From Cohaesibacter sp. (GTDB taxonomy: Bacteria; Pseudomonadota; Alphaproteobacteria; Rhizobiales; Cohaesibacteraceae): a stretch of 64,000 nucleotides of DNA. Location of the stretch: the NCBI GenBank assembly GCA_025210795.1, contig JAOAQZ010000005.1:62001-126000 (forward strand), read 5' to 3'. A program made the translations under genes and the position numbers. Below the pieces are notes generated by a model. The model had not been told where the DNA came from and ran no database searches. It worked only from the letters and a program-made list of their open reading frames with translations. This document shows positions 1 to 7,758 of the stretch, one piece after another; the first letter of the stretch is position 1, and every line of letters begins with the position of its first letter.

Positions 1-30
1 CCGATGATTCGCCGCAAGGATTTGCATGAT

Positions 31-723
31 ATGATGCAGCTTTATCACAATATGATGGATATTCCGTCCCGGTTTGCTCGCCTGTGTCTGGCCGAGGCCA
101 AGGCGGGAGCCGAGCTTACTGAATTGATGCCGTGGCAGCGTGATGAAGCCTTTTTGCTGATCAATCCGGCTGGGGGATTGCCCGTTTTGCGAGAAAATGA
201 CGGCCCTCCCGTTTGCGGCGCGCAGGTGATTGCGGAATATCTGGATGAGACACGGGGCTATGCGCTGGGGGATCGCCGCCTGATGCCGGACCATCCCAAT
301 GAGCGGGCTGAGACGCGCCGCTTAATGAACTGGTTTTTGGAAAAGGCCGTTGAGGATACCGCGCAATATTTCATCGAAGAGAAGATCTATAAGCGCCTAA
401 AGCGCCCGGAAGAGGGGGGCGGGTCTCCTGATTCCAATATCCTGCGGGTAGCGCGGTCGAATTTGCGCATGCATTTACAATATATCGGCTATCTGGCCGA
501 GCGTCGCAACTGGCTGGCCGGGAACCAGATTTCCTACGCAGACCTTGCAGCCGGTGCTATGCTTTCGGTGCTTGATTATATGGGTGAGGTACCATGGGAG
601 AAAGAGCCTGTGGTCAAGGACTGGTATCAACGCATCAAATCACGTCCCAGCTTCCGCCCCATTCTGGCTGATAGCCTGAAAGGCATTCCGGCGGCCAATC
701 ATTATATGGATCTGGATTTTTAG
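31..723 (+). CDS. Glutathione S-transferase family protein
   Basis: Soluble GST-fold protein of about 230 residues, expected to conjugate glutathione to electrophiles or to act as a glutathione-dependent reductase; the substrate cannot be told. The N-terminal thioredoxin-like half shows the LYHNMMDIPSRFARL segment and the glutathione-site pattern NPAGGLPVL followed by an AQVIAEYLDE helix. The C-terminal helical half has the NWLAGNQISYADLAAG N-capping region typical of GSTs. The frame is open from base 4, but the family alignment and an AAGGA at 16-20 favour the ATG at 31 (or 34). Host gene; queG follows on the same strand after about 100 bp. Confidence 0.85.
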   Translation: MMQLYHNMMDIPSRFARLCLAEAKAGAELTELMPWQRDEAFLLINPAGGLPVLRENDGPPVCGAQVIAEYLDETRGYALGDRRLMPDHPNERAETRRLMNWFLEKAVEDTAQYFIEEKIYKRLKRPEEGGGSPDSNILRVARSNLRMHLQYIGYLAERRNWLAGNQISYADLAAGAMLSVLDYMGEVPWEKEPVVKDWYQRIKSRPSFRPILADSLKGIPAANHYMDLDF

Positions 724-819
724 GCTATGCTCTTAAGGGAGCCTGCAGCCGCACGTGAAGGCCGCAATGTTAGGGCTCTGCCTTATGATGGGCTTCTAAT
801 AATCGAATTGGCTTGATAG

Positions 820-1992
820 ATGCCTGAAAAAGAGACAGATCTGCGAGCGGAAAAACAGCGCCAGCAAGAGCGCAAGATCAAGGCTTTTTTGAAAGAGGAA
901 GCCCTAAAACTTGGCTTTGCGGATTTGCGCGTTTGTTCGGTGGCGGATGCGCAAAATCATGAGGATGTTCTAAGCCGCTTTGTCTCTCTTGGCTATCACG
1001 GCTCCATGGACTGGATGCGCGAGACACTGGAGCGGCGCGCTCATCCGCAAAATCTTTGGACAGATGTGAAATCCGTCATCATGCTGGGCATGAATTATGG
1101 ACCCGATCAGGATCCGCGCAGTCTTTTAGCGCATGGGGATAAGGGGAATATCTCGGTCTATGCCCGCAACCGCGACTATCACGAACTGATCAAGGGGCGG
1201 CTGAAACAACTGGCTTCCAAACTGATCTCGCGCACGCGGGATTTGCGCGATGATGTTGAGGTCAAGGTCTTTGTAGACACGGCACCGGTGATGGAAAAGC
1301 CGCTGGCCCATTTGGCCGGTTTGGGCTGGCAGGGCAAACATACCAATCTGGTCAGCCGTGAGTTTGGCTCCTGGCTGTTTTTGGGCTCGATTTTTACCTC
1401 TCTATCTTTGGAAGAGGATGAAGCCGAGATTGATCGCTGCGGGACGTGCGATGCCTGTCAGGTGGCTTGCCCGACCAATGCTTTTCCCGCCCCTTACAAA
1501 ATAGATGGCTCGCGCTGTATTTCCTATTTGACGATTGAGAATAAAGGGGCGATCCCGGTTGAGTTTCGCAAGGCTATGGGCAACCGTATTTATGGTTGTG
1601 ATGATTGCCTTTCTGCTTGCCCGTGGAACAAATTTGCCCAAGAAGCGCGGGAGATCAAACTGATTGCCCGTGAGGATCTTAAAGCCCCTGCGCTTGCGGA
1701 CTTTCTGGCCATGGACGAAGCTGCTTTTCGCAAACATTTTTCGGGCTCTCCGGTCAAGCGGATCGGTTGGAGCCGCTTTATGCGCAATTGCCTTGTGGCG
1801 GCGGGCAATTCTGCCTGCGACAATCTTATCCAGCCTGTTCTGGAAAAGGTCAAAGCGGATGCCCCGATGCTTCGCCAACATGCCATATGGGCTTTGCGGC
1901 ATTTGCTGGACGAGGATGAGTTCAATCAGGTGCGCACCCAATATGCAAGCGGGGAGGATGATCCCGAGATTTGCCGCGAATGGCAGGGCTGA
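820..1992 (+). CDS. queG: Epoxyqueuosine reductase QueG
   Basis: Cobalamin- and iron-sulfur-dependent enzyme that reduces epoxyqueuosine to queuosine in tRNA, the last step of Q biosynthesis; cytoplasmic. Seen in the sequence: the N-terminal QueG domain with FVDTAPVMEK and GWQGKHTNLVS, two ferredoxin-like 4Fe-4S cysteine sets (CGTCDACQVACP near residue 207 and CDDCLSACPW near 262), the linker motif SRCISYLTIE, and a C-terminal HEAT-like helical tail. The length of 390 residues is normal for the family. Likely a housekeeping host gene; the downstream SDR-like gene is 107 bp away. Confidence 0.95.
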   Translation: MPEKETDLRAEKQRQQERKIKAFLKEEALKLGFADLRVCSVADAQNHEDVLSRFVSLGYHGSMDWMRETLERRAHPQNLWTDVKSVIMLGMNYGPDQDPRSLLAHGDKGNISVYARNRDYHELIKGRLKQLASKLISRTRDLRDDVEVKVFVDTAPVMEKPLAHLAGLGWQGKHTNLVSREFGSWLFLGSIFTSLSLEEDEAEIDRCGTCDACQVACPTNAFPAPYKIDGSRCISYLTIENKGAIPVEFRKAMGNRIYGCDDCLSACPWNKFAQEAREIKLIAREDLKAPALADFLAMDEAAFRKHFSGSPVKRIGWSRFMRNCLVAAGNSACDNLIQPVLEKVKADAPMLRQHAIWALRHLLDEDEFNQVRTQYASGEDDPEICREWQG

Positions 1993-2099
1993 TTATGCTG
2001 GCAAGGCCTTGGAGAGGCGCTGGTCTGATATTGGCCCGAATTTGCAATATTTGGCGTTGAGAGTGCATCCTGCACGCTCATTACTGCAGGAGTGATAGA

Positions 2100-2969
2100 A
2101 TGCGATTGTTTATCTTTGGCTATGGGTTTAGTGCTCGCGCAATTGCCGCAGAACTGGCACCAGATTGCGAATGGGTGGCGGGAACCAGCCGGGACAGTGG
2201 CAAACTAGCTGCCATGCAGGCCGATGGGGTGCGGGGCTATCAGTTTGATGGCTATCACGCCAATGATGATATTTCTGCCGCTTTAGCGGAAGCAACCCAT
2301 GTGATCATTTCTGCCGGCCCTGACGGGGAAGGGGATCCGGTTCTGCGGTGCCATCGCCGCGATATTGCCAATGCTCCCAATTTAAAATGGATCGGCTATC
2401 TCTCCACCATCGGTGTCTATGGTGACTATCAAGGCGCGTGGGTGGATGAGAAATGCGACTGCAGACCTGTTTCCAAGCGTTCCAAGGATAGGGTTGCAGT
2501 GGAAGGGGCTTGGCAAAGTTTTGCCGCAGAGATCGGGGTGAAATTGGGTATATTCCGTCTTGCTGGCATTTATGGCCCCGGGCGGAGTGTGATGACCAAG
2601 CTAAGGGATGGCAAGGCGCGCCGGATCAACAAGAAAGATCAGGTGTTTAACCGTATTCACATTGAGGATATTGCTCTGGCTGTTGGCATTGCTGCCAAAT
2701 CCAAACAAGGGGGCATTTATAATGTGTGTGATAATGAGCCTGCTCCCCCTCAGGATGTGATTGCCTATTGTGCTGAATTGATGGGCAAGGAGGTGCCGGA
2801 GCTTCTTGATTTTGAAACGGCCAAGATGACGCCGATGGCCCGTACATTCTATGGAGAGAATAAACGCTGCTCCAACAAAAAGCTTCTCAAGCTGATTGGC
2901 GGGGAAATGCGCTACCCAACTTATCGCGAAGCTTTTACCCATATGTGGCAAAGCGATAATTGGCAGTAA
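2100..2969 (+). CDS. NAD(P)-dependent epimerase/dehydratase-like protein (YeeZ-like)
   Basis: Extended SDR-type Rossmann protein of 289 residues. The N-terminus has a nucleotide-binding strand-loop-helix (RLFIFGYGFSARAIA); LSTIGVYGDYQGAWVDE near residues 100-115 matches the YeeZ/epimerase pattern, and FRLAGIYGPGRS and NRIHIEDIA are typical family blocks. The substrate is unknown. The start at 2100 is supported by a GGAG about 7 bases upstream. Last host gene before tRNA-Arg and the inserted elements; 2970-3153 holds no gene I can support. Confidence 0.8.
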   Translation: MRLFIFGYGFSARAIAAELAPDCEWVAGTSRDSGKLAAMQADGVRGYQFDGYHANDDISAALAEATHVIISAGPDGEGDPVLRCHRRDIANAPNLKWIGYLSTIGVYGDYQGAWVDEKCDCRPVSKRSKDRVAVEGAWQSFAAEIGVKLGIFRLAGIYGPGRSVMTKLRDGKARRINKKDQVFNRIHIEDIALAVGIAAKSKQGGIYNVCDNEPAPPQDVIAYCAELMGKEVPELLDFETAKMTPMARTFYGENKRCSNKKLLKLIGGEMRYPTYREAFTHMWQSDNWQ

Positions 2970-3153
2970 GCAGCAGATGAGCAAAGTGGCAGAAATGAGC
3001 CATCTTGGCTTAAGACTGTTCACAGGAATAAAAGGGGTTGTTAAAAAAGTGCAAGAAAACCAAATTACGCCTTGCCAACAAGCCGATAAGGCTTTAGACA
3101 ACCCCTCACTTACCGAGCAGCGCCGCGCTGCTTCTTACCGGTAAGATTGGTCA

Positions 3154-3230
3154 GCGCTGGTAGCTCAGTTGGATAGAGCACCAGACTACGAATCTGGGGG
3201 TCGGGGGTTCGAATCCTCCCCAGCGCGCCA
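3154..3230 (+). tRNA. tRNA-Arg (anticodon ACG)
   Basis: Full cloverleaf, 77 nt including an encoded CCA. Acceptor stem GCGCTGG/CCAGCGC with discriminator G; D-arm GCTCAGTTGGATAGAGC; anticodon stem CCAGA/TCTGG around loop CTACGAA (anticodon ACG); T-arm GGGGGTTCGAATCCTCCCC. It is the attachment target of the integrated element: the recombinase reading frame on the opposite strand runs through the whole tRNA and stops at 3151-3153. Confidence 0.97.
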
Positions 3231-3452
3231 TCTCACCATTACATCCCAAAAATTGACCTAAGACCCTGAAGGGTAAGCTAAAATTTGCCGTTCTAAATCC
3301 CTCTTTGCGGGAGTATGCCAATCGCTTGCTAAAAGTCAGTTTTAGCAGCAATTGACGGTCTTCGATTCTCTCAGAACGCCAGAGAATCAAAGGGTTTTTC
3401 AGAAATTCAAATGCCGTTCTAAGTGCCTCTTCAAAGGTGCTCGCTGGTTTAG

Positions 3453-3457
3453 CGCTC
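3453..3457. repeat. Target-site duplication CGCTC, phage right side
   Basis: The 5 bases directly outside the TGTGG right terminus. The identical CGCTC directly follows the left terminus at 42809-42813. Five bp is the target duplication made by Mu-type transposases. Confidence 0.93.
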
Positions 3458-3508
3458 TGTGGCGCGGCGCGATTTTTTGGACGACTGGGCGAAATATTCT
3501 GGACAAAT
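3458..3508 (-). repeat. Phage right terminus with transposase-binding sites
   Basis: Starts TGTGG at 3458 with TGGAC at 3478-3482. A second, better site (AATATTCTGGACAAAT) is at 3493-3508. Its core, AATATTCTGGACAAA, recurs in inverted orientation at the left end (42655-42674). By analogy with Mu these are the R1 and R2 transposase-binding sites. The same terminus recurs in the phage relic at 52846. Confidence 0.85.
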
Positions 3509-3521
3509 CAATTTGTTAGAA

Positions 3522-3548
3522 AGCCCGCTTTTGGCGGGCTGTTTTGTA
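3522..3548 (+). terminator. Rho-independent terminator near the phage right end
   Basis: Perfect 7-bp stem AGCCCGC/GCGGGCT with a short T-rich loop, followed on the plus strand by GTTTTGT. It lies between the transposase-binding sites and the right-end cargo and probably insulates phage and flanking transcription. The hairpin is kept in the relic copy at 52910-52928. Confidence 0.65.
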
Positions 3549-3955
3549 TTGCTATAACGTTTATTTTAAATGGCTTTTAATGCGCTTTGATGAATTGATT
3601 TCATAGCTGCTTGTGCGATTGATTTTTTCACCGTTCTACCCTTTGTTTCTGGTTACACACATGGAGCAGATAAACCTCATTTCCAGCTAATTGCATTGCT
3701 TTGTAAACCAGCTTTTCGGAATGTTGGGAATGCGGACGAAGTGGGCATTCGCTGTTTTCTCGTCAATGACCAGAGTTGCAACATTTCTCCTAAAGAAGTG
3801 TTGCAAAGTCTGTTTTACGATGCATTGACGCTTTTTACTGTTCGGTCGAGTTCATCAGCGAGCTGCACGATAAGTTTGATTGTTTCCGATGGCGATTAAT
3901 ATTTATACTTTTAATTTTAATCAGAGCATTCAATTTTTTTCCAAAAAGGGCATGA

Positions 3956-4351
3956 ATGATGGGAATAGAACAAGTTGAAATGGTCAAGTTTCTTGGCGTT
4001 TTTTTGGCAGTTGTCGGTGTTGCGATTCAGTTTTGGGATTGGTGGGAAATAGGAAAAGACGAAGACAGGATCTTCAATATCGAAGACTATATGGAGGAAA
4101 TGGACAAAATTGATGCGAGCTGGAAGGAAATGGATGCTCCGCCCAAAGGAACTATGGTCACAGAGGATGGTCTGGACATAGGTGAAACAATTCGGATAGT
4201 GCGAGAAGCGGGAGAAGAAGCTAGGATAAAAAATCAAGAGCTTCTTCAGTCTGTGAAACGAGCGAAGCAAGAGGTGCGGAGAAAACATAGGCCATTTTTA
4301 TTTCTATCTTGGGTACTCATCGTTTTAGGTACAGTACTTGCTGCAATCTAG
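3956..4351 (+). CDS. Small two-segment membrane protein, right-end cargo
   Basis: 131-residue protein on the strand opposite to the phage late genes. It has a hydrophobic N-terminal segment (about residues 10-25, MVKFLGVFLAVVGVAIQF), a charged, helical middle with EEARIKNQELL and KRAKQEVRRK, and a C-terminal membrane segment (FLFLSWVLIVLGTVLAAI). Both membrane segments bracket a probably cytoplasmic coil. I do not recognise the family. It is AT-richer than the tail genes and is absent from the related relic, where another gene holds the same place, so it is replaceable cargo; superinfection exclusion is only a guess. A GGG 6-9 bases upstream fits the ATG at 3956 or 3959. Confidence 0.6.
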   Translation: MMGIEQVEMVKFLGVFLAVVGVAIQFWDWWEIGKDEDRIFNIEDYMEEMDKIDASWKEMDAPPKGTMVTEDGLDIGETIRIVREAGEEARIKNQELLQSVKRAKQEVRRKHRPFLFLSWVLIVLGTVLAAI

Positions 4352-4478
4352 TTCTTGGAAATGGCTGTTTTAAAATGGGTTCAATGCTGCAAGCAAGTGG
4401 CCATGTTTGAAACACTATTGGGTATATTATTAAATTCTCGATTGCGGACATTGAGGCACTTTGCAGCATCCGTCACTC

Positions 4479-4540
4479 TGGGCTCCAACCTGACATCCGC
4501 CGCTATTGCTACATCAAGTTGGAGATCTTATCGATAGTGA
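4479..4540. repeat. Conserved inverted repeat downstream of dam
   Basis: CTCCAAC (4483-4489) and GTTGGAG (4518-4524) form a 7-bp stem with a 28-nt loop just past the dam stop codon. The same stem is kept in the relic at 54091-54150, while the sequence on its far side differs completely. It marks the edge of the exchangeable right-end locus. It may end late transcription, but no T-run follows. The rest of 4352-4540 shows no gene. Confidence 0.45.
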
Positions 4541-5326
4541 TCAATTCCCGATCACCAGTTCACGAGCTTTCTTCTGGCTCTTGCTGTGGGCTGTGTAATT
4601 CAGGCTCACCTTTTCGATATCAAAGCCTGAGAAGATTTCACGGATTTCAGGGACATCGTTGATGGAGAAGAGGAAGCGGCCTTTGATATTCTTGAGTTGA
4701 TCAGCCAGCTTTTGGAAATCTTCCGGACCAAAAACGCCTTTGCCGTAATAGCTCTCACAATTCCAGTAAGGTGGATCAAGATAGAAGAATGTCTCTGGCC
4801 TGTCATAACGCTGGATGCAATCGCCATAAGGCAGGCATTCAATGGTCACGCCTGACAGGCGTTCATGGACATCTTCCAGTAATGGCACAATCTTGGTCAG
4901 ATCAAACCGAGCGCCACGCATAGCCACGCCATAGGTGCGGCCATGGACTTTGCCTGCAAAGGCAGTTCGCTGAAGATAGAGAAAGCGAGCAGCTCGTTCC
5001 AGATCGGTCAAGGTGTTTGGATCAGTGGCCTTCAAGCGTTCAAACTCAGACCGGCTGGTAAGTTGGAATTTTAGGACATCAAGAAATTGCGGATAGTGAC
5101 GCTGAAGGATACGGAAAAGTGTGATGACATCCTTAGAAATGTCATTGATTACTTCGCATTTGGGGCGCTGGGACCGGCGAAAGAAGATCCCACCCATACC
5201 AACGAATGGTTCCACATAATTGGAATGTTCAATCTGTGTAATCCGTGCAGAGATATGTTTGGCCAGTTGTAGTTTACCACCAATATATGGGGCAACTGGT
5301 TTTGTAGGAGTGACAGCTTCAAACAT
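4541..5326 (-). CDS. D12-class DNA adenine methylase (Dam-like)
   Basis: Orphan N6-adenine methyltransferase, probably GATC-type. Seen: the SAM-binding start PYIGGKLQLAKHI, the FxGxG-like motif EPFVGMGGIFF, and the catalytic motif IV DPPYW near the middle. The ATG at 5326 is chosen by the family N-terminus; a GTG at 5362 would add 12 residues. It is the last late-strand gene before the right terminus, where Mu carries its mom DNA-modification gene, so it probably protects phage DNA from host restriction. A decayed copy lies at 54153-54492. The short gap 5363-5476 holds only an open frame without a start. Confidence 0.88.
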   Translation of the reverse strand: MFEAVTPTKPVAPYIGGKLQLAKHISARITQIEHSNYVEPFVGMGGIFFRRSQRPKCEVINDISKDVITLFRILQRHYPQFLDVLKFQLTSRSEFERLKATDPNTLTDLERAARFLYLQRTAFAGKVHGRTYGVAMRGARFDLTKIVPLLEDVHERLSGVTIECLPYGDCIQRYDRPETFFYLDPPYWNCESYYGKGVFGPEDFQKLADQLKNIKGRFLFSINDVPEIREIFSGFDIEKVSLNYTAHSKSQKKARELVIGN

Positions 5327-5476
5327 TTTTGTTCTTTCTATGTTCTTTTTATCAAGAATCACTCATAGTGCCAGTCTGTTGCTCGTTTGGGCGATAGAAG
5401 CGGCGAGAGCGATGATTGTCTATGCTGTCATTGGCCGGGATCCAGACGCCAATCCGATCCCCGGTGCTGCGAGCGT

Positions 5477-5980
5477 TTAAGCGCTCAAGGCCTCTCGCTT
5501 CTCATGCTGAATAGAGCGAAGGCTTGCCCCCTGATCGAGCCAGAATTGAACTAGATCAGTCGGGGTTGGTGAAGACAATAGGGATGCTCTGGCATCCATG
5601 CGTCTGAACAGTTCCGCTGCATATTCCGAGCAGATATAACCGTCTTGAGTAAGATGAAAACCAAGGCCTGTTTGCAGAGCATCAAGGTAGGAATAGGGCT
5701 TGCCTAGTTTGGACAGAGCGAATTGTTCTACATCCTCTCTCCAAAATAGACCTGTGTTAATCCAGTCAAAAGAGGATGCCGCTGAAGCTGCCCGGATCTG
5801 AACCCCGACACCTTCCCTTGCTTCCAGGATAAAGAGGCGACCATGAAGCCACCAGGCAACGCCGACATGCGTATGAGCGCCACCAGTGACATGCCGGATA
5901 AGCCAGCTTATCGGACCACGGCCGCGCCAGGCCAAAAGGTCGCCAGACCGTATATGTTGCCTAGCTTCACAATACAGCAT
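5477..5980 (-). CDS. Permuted papain-like (YiiX/NlpC-type) hydrolase of the tail module
   Basis: 167 residues. The motif order is that of circularly permuted NlpC/P60-like enzymes: GDLLAWRGRG at the start, a histidine in THVGVAWW (about residue 37), and a cysteine in YICSEYAAELF (about residue 115) with a glutamate two residues on. Such proteins cleave amide or ester bonds; in phages similar proteins act in peptidoglycan degradation or tail function. It follows directly on the fibre-assembly gene (stop at 5983) in the late operon. The substrate is not known. Confidence 0.7.
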   Translation of the reverse strand: MLYCEARQHIRSGDLLAWRGRGPISWLIRHVTGGAHTHVGVAWWLHGRLFILEAREGVGVQIRAASAASSFDWINTGLFWREDVEQFALSKLGKPYSYLDALQTGLGFHLTQDGYICSEYAAELFRRMDARASLLSSPTPTDLVQFWLDQGASLRSIQHEKREALSA

Positions 5981-5982
5981 AA

Positions 5983-6666
5983 CTAACCAACCAGTTCCGT
6001 AAGCTTTGTTTCTGCTTCAAGCTTGGCTGCATCAAGAATGTCCTCCAGCTCTTCAACAGTCTTGACTGCATCAATGGCCGCGATGGTTTTCCGGCGAACA
6101 CCTGCAATCATCGCAGAGGCCTTCCGAAACAGCTCCGCTTTCGTCAGGATGGCCGCAACAAGTGTGGCCTCATCTTCACCGGTTAGGCCGCGCTCAATGT
6201 CCAACAACTCTTTGTCTTGATCAGACATGGTGCCAGCAATCTGAGCACGGGCAGCAGCCTCTTTGAGTGGCCATGCTTTCTGTTCGGCCTCTGGCACGTC
6301 TGCTGTCAGCTGTGCTCCTATCTGTGAAGCAAACTCCACGACCTTTTGCTTGGCCTTGTCTTTCTCTTCATCCAGAAAAACAGGACGTTCACTCAGAGCA
6401 TCAGCTGGGCGCACAACATCAAGCTCGGTAATCTTGATTTCTGTTCCATCAGACAGAAAGTAAATGTGACCACGGAAATCAGCCTTGATCACCCATGCTT
6501 CATTCTCAAATACAGCAACCTGATTGGCTTGCAATACCGGTGGTGTTGAGAAGGTCGCATGAGCGGGAAGCAATGGTTCTTCGGGTGCACGAGGGTTTGG
6601 CTTTGCCACGGATGCGCCGATGAATTCGCGTGTTGCAGCATCGTAATTATAAACTTGGATATCCAT
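5983..6666 (-). CDS. Tail-fibre-associated protein (probable fibre assembly/chaperone)
   Basis: 227 residues directly behind the tail-fibre gene. The N-terminal part (QVYNYDAATREFIG, then proline-rich LPAHATF...PPVLQANQVAVFENEAW) is the arrangement seen in tail-fibre assembly proteins, where a carrier segment ends in a W-rich GDG-like stretch. The C-terminal half is helical and charged (about residues 100-227), longer than usual. The second ATG (6666) is chosen because GAGGG lies 7 bases before it. Assignment rests on position and the N-terminal pattern. Confidence 0.6.
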   Translation of the reverse strand: MDIQVYNYDAATREFIGASVAKPNPRAPEEPLLPAHATFSTPPVLQANQVAVFENEAWVIKADFRGHIYFLSDGTEIKITELDVVRPADALSERPVFLDEEKDKAKQKVVEFASQIGAQLTADVPEAEQKAWPLKEAAARAQIAGTMSDQDKELLDIERGLTGEDEATLVAAILTKAELFRKASAMIAGVRRKTIAAIDAVKTVEELEDILDAAKLEAETKLTELVG

Positions 6667-6676
6667 TGCCATTCCC

Positions 6677-7756
6677 TCAATATTTGATGCAGAACATCAA
6701 AGCCACGTTGCGTGGTCGCGTTTCAGAACCACCGACACTCGTGGTGGCGATGGGATAGCCTTGGGCGGCATTTGCGGCATCACCACCAACCATAATGCCG
6801 GAGCCATTACCGGCGGTGATCCTCTCCGAGCTATGTTCGTGGAAGTGGGCTTTAAACTCATCCGCTTGCTGGGAAGCGAAAGCGCGAGCGGCGTCTACAC
6901 CACGGCCATTGTCCCAACCGCGTAAAAATTCGCCGCGAAGATCGGGAATATTAAAAGTGGTACTTCCATCACCCGCACCGAAAACGGTGCCGACCACAGC
7001 AAACAGTTCAGGATAAAGCGTGCGCGAAACTGCTGCACCATTGCATTCCAAAGTACCAGCTGGCGCACTATTGGCCGTTGAAACTATAATGCTGCCAATG
7101 ACACCAACACTCTCCATTTGAGTGCGGAGCATTCCTGCTGTAACAACATTCTTATTATTCTGTTCGTTATCAGTTAAATCAGCAGCTAGCCGAACAAGAC
7201 CATAGGCATCAGTTTTAGCCTGCAAGGCATGGAGTTGCTTGGGATCAATTATGCGTTTTGTTTGATTTGGATCGGCAGCTTGCTCATCAGTTGCCCAAGG
7301 CAAATGCTGTGTCAGATTATTCGCAGTCAGGCCTGATACCGGATTAACCCGGACCACCACATTTTCAGTATCGGCAAAGACAACGATAATCCGAAAGGTA
7401 TTGTCAGAAACACTGGAGCTATCAGGCCCAAATTTTGGCACTGGTTCGGGATAACGCGACAGAGCAAAGAGGACACCATCTTCATCAAAGAGGCCGATTT
7501 CTTGAGCGTGGAATGTGTTCACATTATTCGGCACATAAAGATCGAACCAAGCCGCATTGGCTTGCCCGCTTTCCACGCCCGAGCTTGTAATCTGGCCGCG
7601 ATGCACCTCATTTTCTAACTCAGTTTCACCACCAGAAGGGAAGCGGTCACCGCTCCCAAGAGCGATATGAGTAAAGACCAAGGGGGTATTCGCAGCCAGC
7701 TTGGCGGCTTCCTTGTTGCGGCCTGCAACGGTAACGATTGAATGACGCTGAGCCAT
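6677..7756 (-). CDS. Tail fibre protein with collar domain
   Basis: Host-recognition fibre, 359 residues. The N-terminal 150 residues match the phage tail-fibre N-terminal domain that docks on the baseplate (AAKLAANTPLVFTHIALGSGD, FDLYVPNNVNTFHAQEIGLFDEDG). A repeat-like middle (ADLTDNEQNNKNVVTAGML) leads into a tail-collar domain with CNGAAVSRTLYPELFAVVG, FNIPDLRGEFLRGWD and the terminal RPRNVALMFCIKY. The order gpI, fibre, fibre-assembly follows P2 and Mu. Confidence 0.9.
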   Translation of the reverse strand: MAQRHSIVTVAGRNKEAAKLAANTPLVFTHIALGSGDRFPSGGETELENEVHRGQITSSGVESGQANAAWFDLYVPNNVNTFHAQEIGLFDEDGVLFALSRYPEPVPKFGPDSSSVSDNTFRIIVVFADTENVVVRVNPVSGLTANNLTQHLPWATDEQAADPNQTKRIIDPKQLHALQAKTDAYGLVRLAADLTDNEQNNKNVVTAGMLRTQMESVGVIGSIIVSTANSAPAGTLECNGAAVSRTLYPELFAVVGTVFGAGDGSTTFNIPDLRGEFLRGWDNGRGVDAARAFASQQADEFKAHFHEHSSERITAGNGSGIMVGGDAANAAQGYPIATTSVGGSETRPRNVALMFCIKY

Positions 7757-7758
7757 GT

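Larger units (their letters stand above)
3151..3457 (-). pseudogene. C-terminal fragment of the IME serine recombinase, split off by the prophage
   Basis: This minus-strand frame continues the recombinase whose N-terminal part is at 42809-44099. Joining 44099-42809 to 3452-3151 (one CGCTC copy removed) gives 1593 nt, exactly 531 codons with the stop, without frameshift. The fragment encodes a typical C-terminus of large serine recombinases: NPLILWRS, LLLKLTFSKRLAY, EGFRTANFSLPF. Its last codons are antisense to the whole tRNA-Arg gene. It has no start of its own and is presumably not translated now. Confidence 0.9.
3458..3745. repeat. Terminal ~290-bp block shared with the phage relic at 52846-53135
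   Basis: Direct, imperfect repeat of the relic terminus: both copies carry the TGTGG end, the AGCCCGC/GCGGGCT hairpin, the TATAACGTTTATTTTAAATG stretch and the ACACATGGAGCAGATAAACC segment, and they diverge just after GAATGCGGAC. Differences are scattered single bases, so this is divergence between related phages and not a recent duplication. No gene is visible in 3541-3955 apart from this repeat; short frames there lack coding features. Confidence 0.85.

Noticed and set aside
1402-1941. Long antisense frames within queG and in many phage genes
   Set aside because: Shadows of the real genes: composition follows the opposite strand and no ribosome sites or family patterns are present.
3696-3899. 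67-codon plus-strand frame in the phage right end
   Set aside because: Lies partly in the conserved noncoding terminal block; the frame is not kept in the relic copy at 53090-53270 and has no ribosome site.
5363-5476. Open minus-strand frame between the hydrolase and dam, reading GDRIGVWIPANDSIDN
   Set aside because: No start codon and less than 45 codons; a frameshift from the hydrolase gene was considered but no slippery site was seen.
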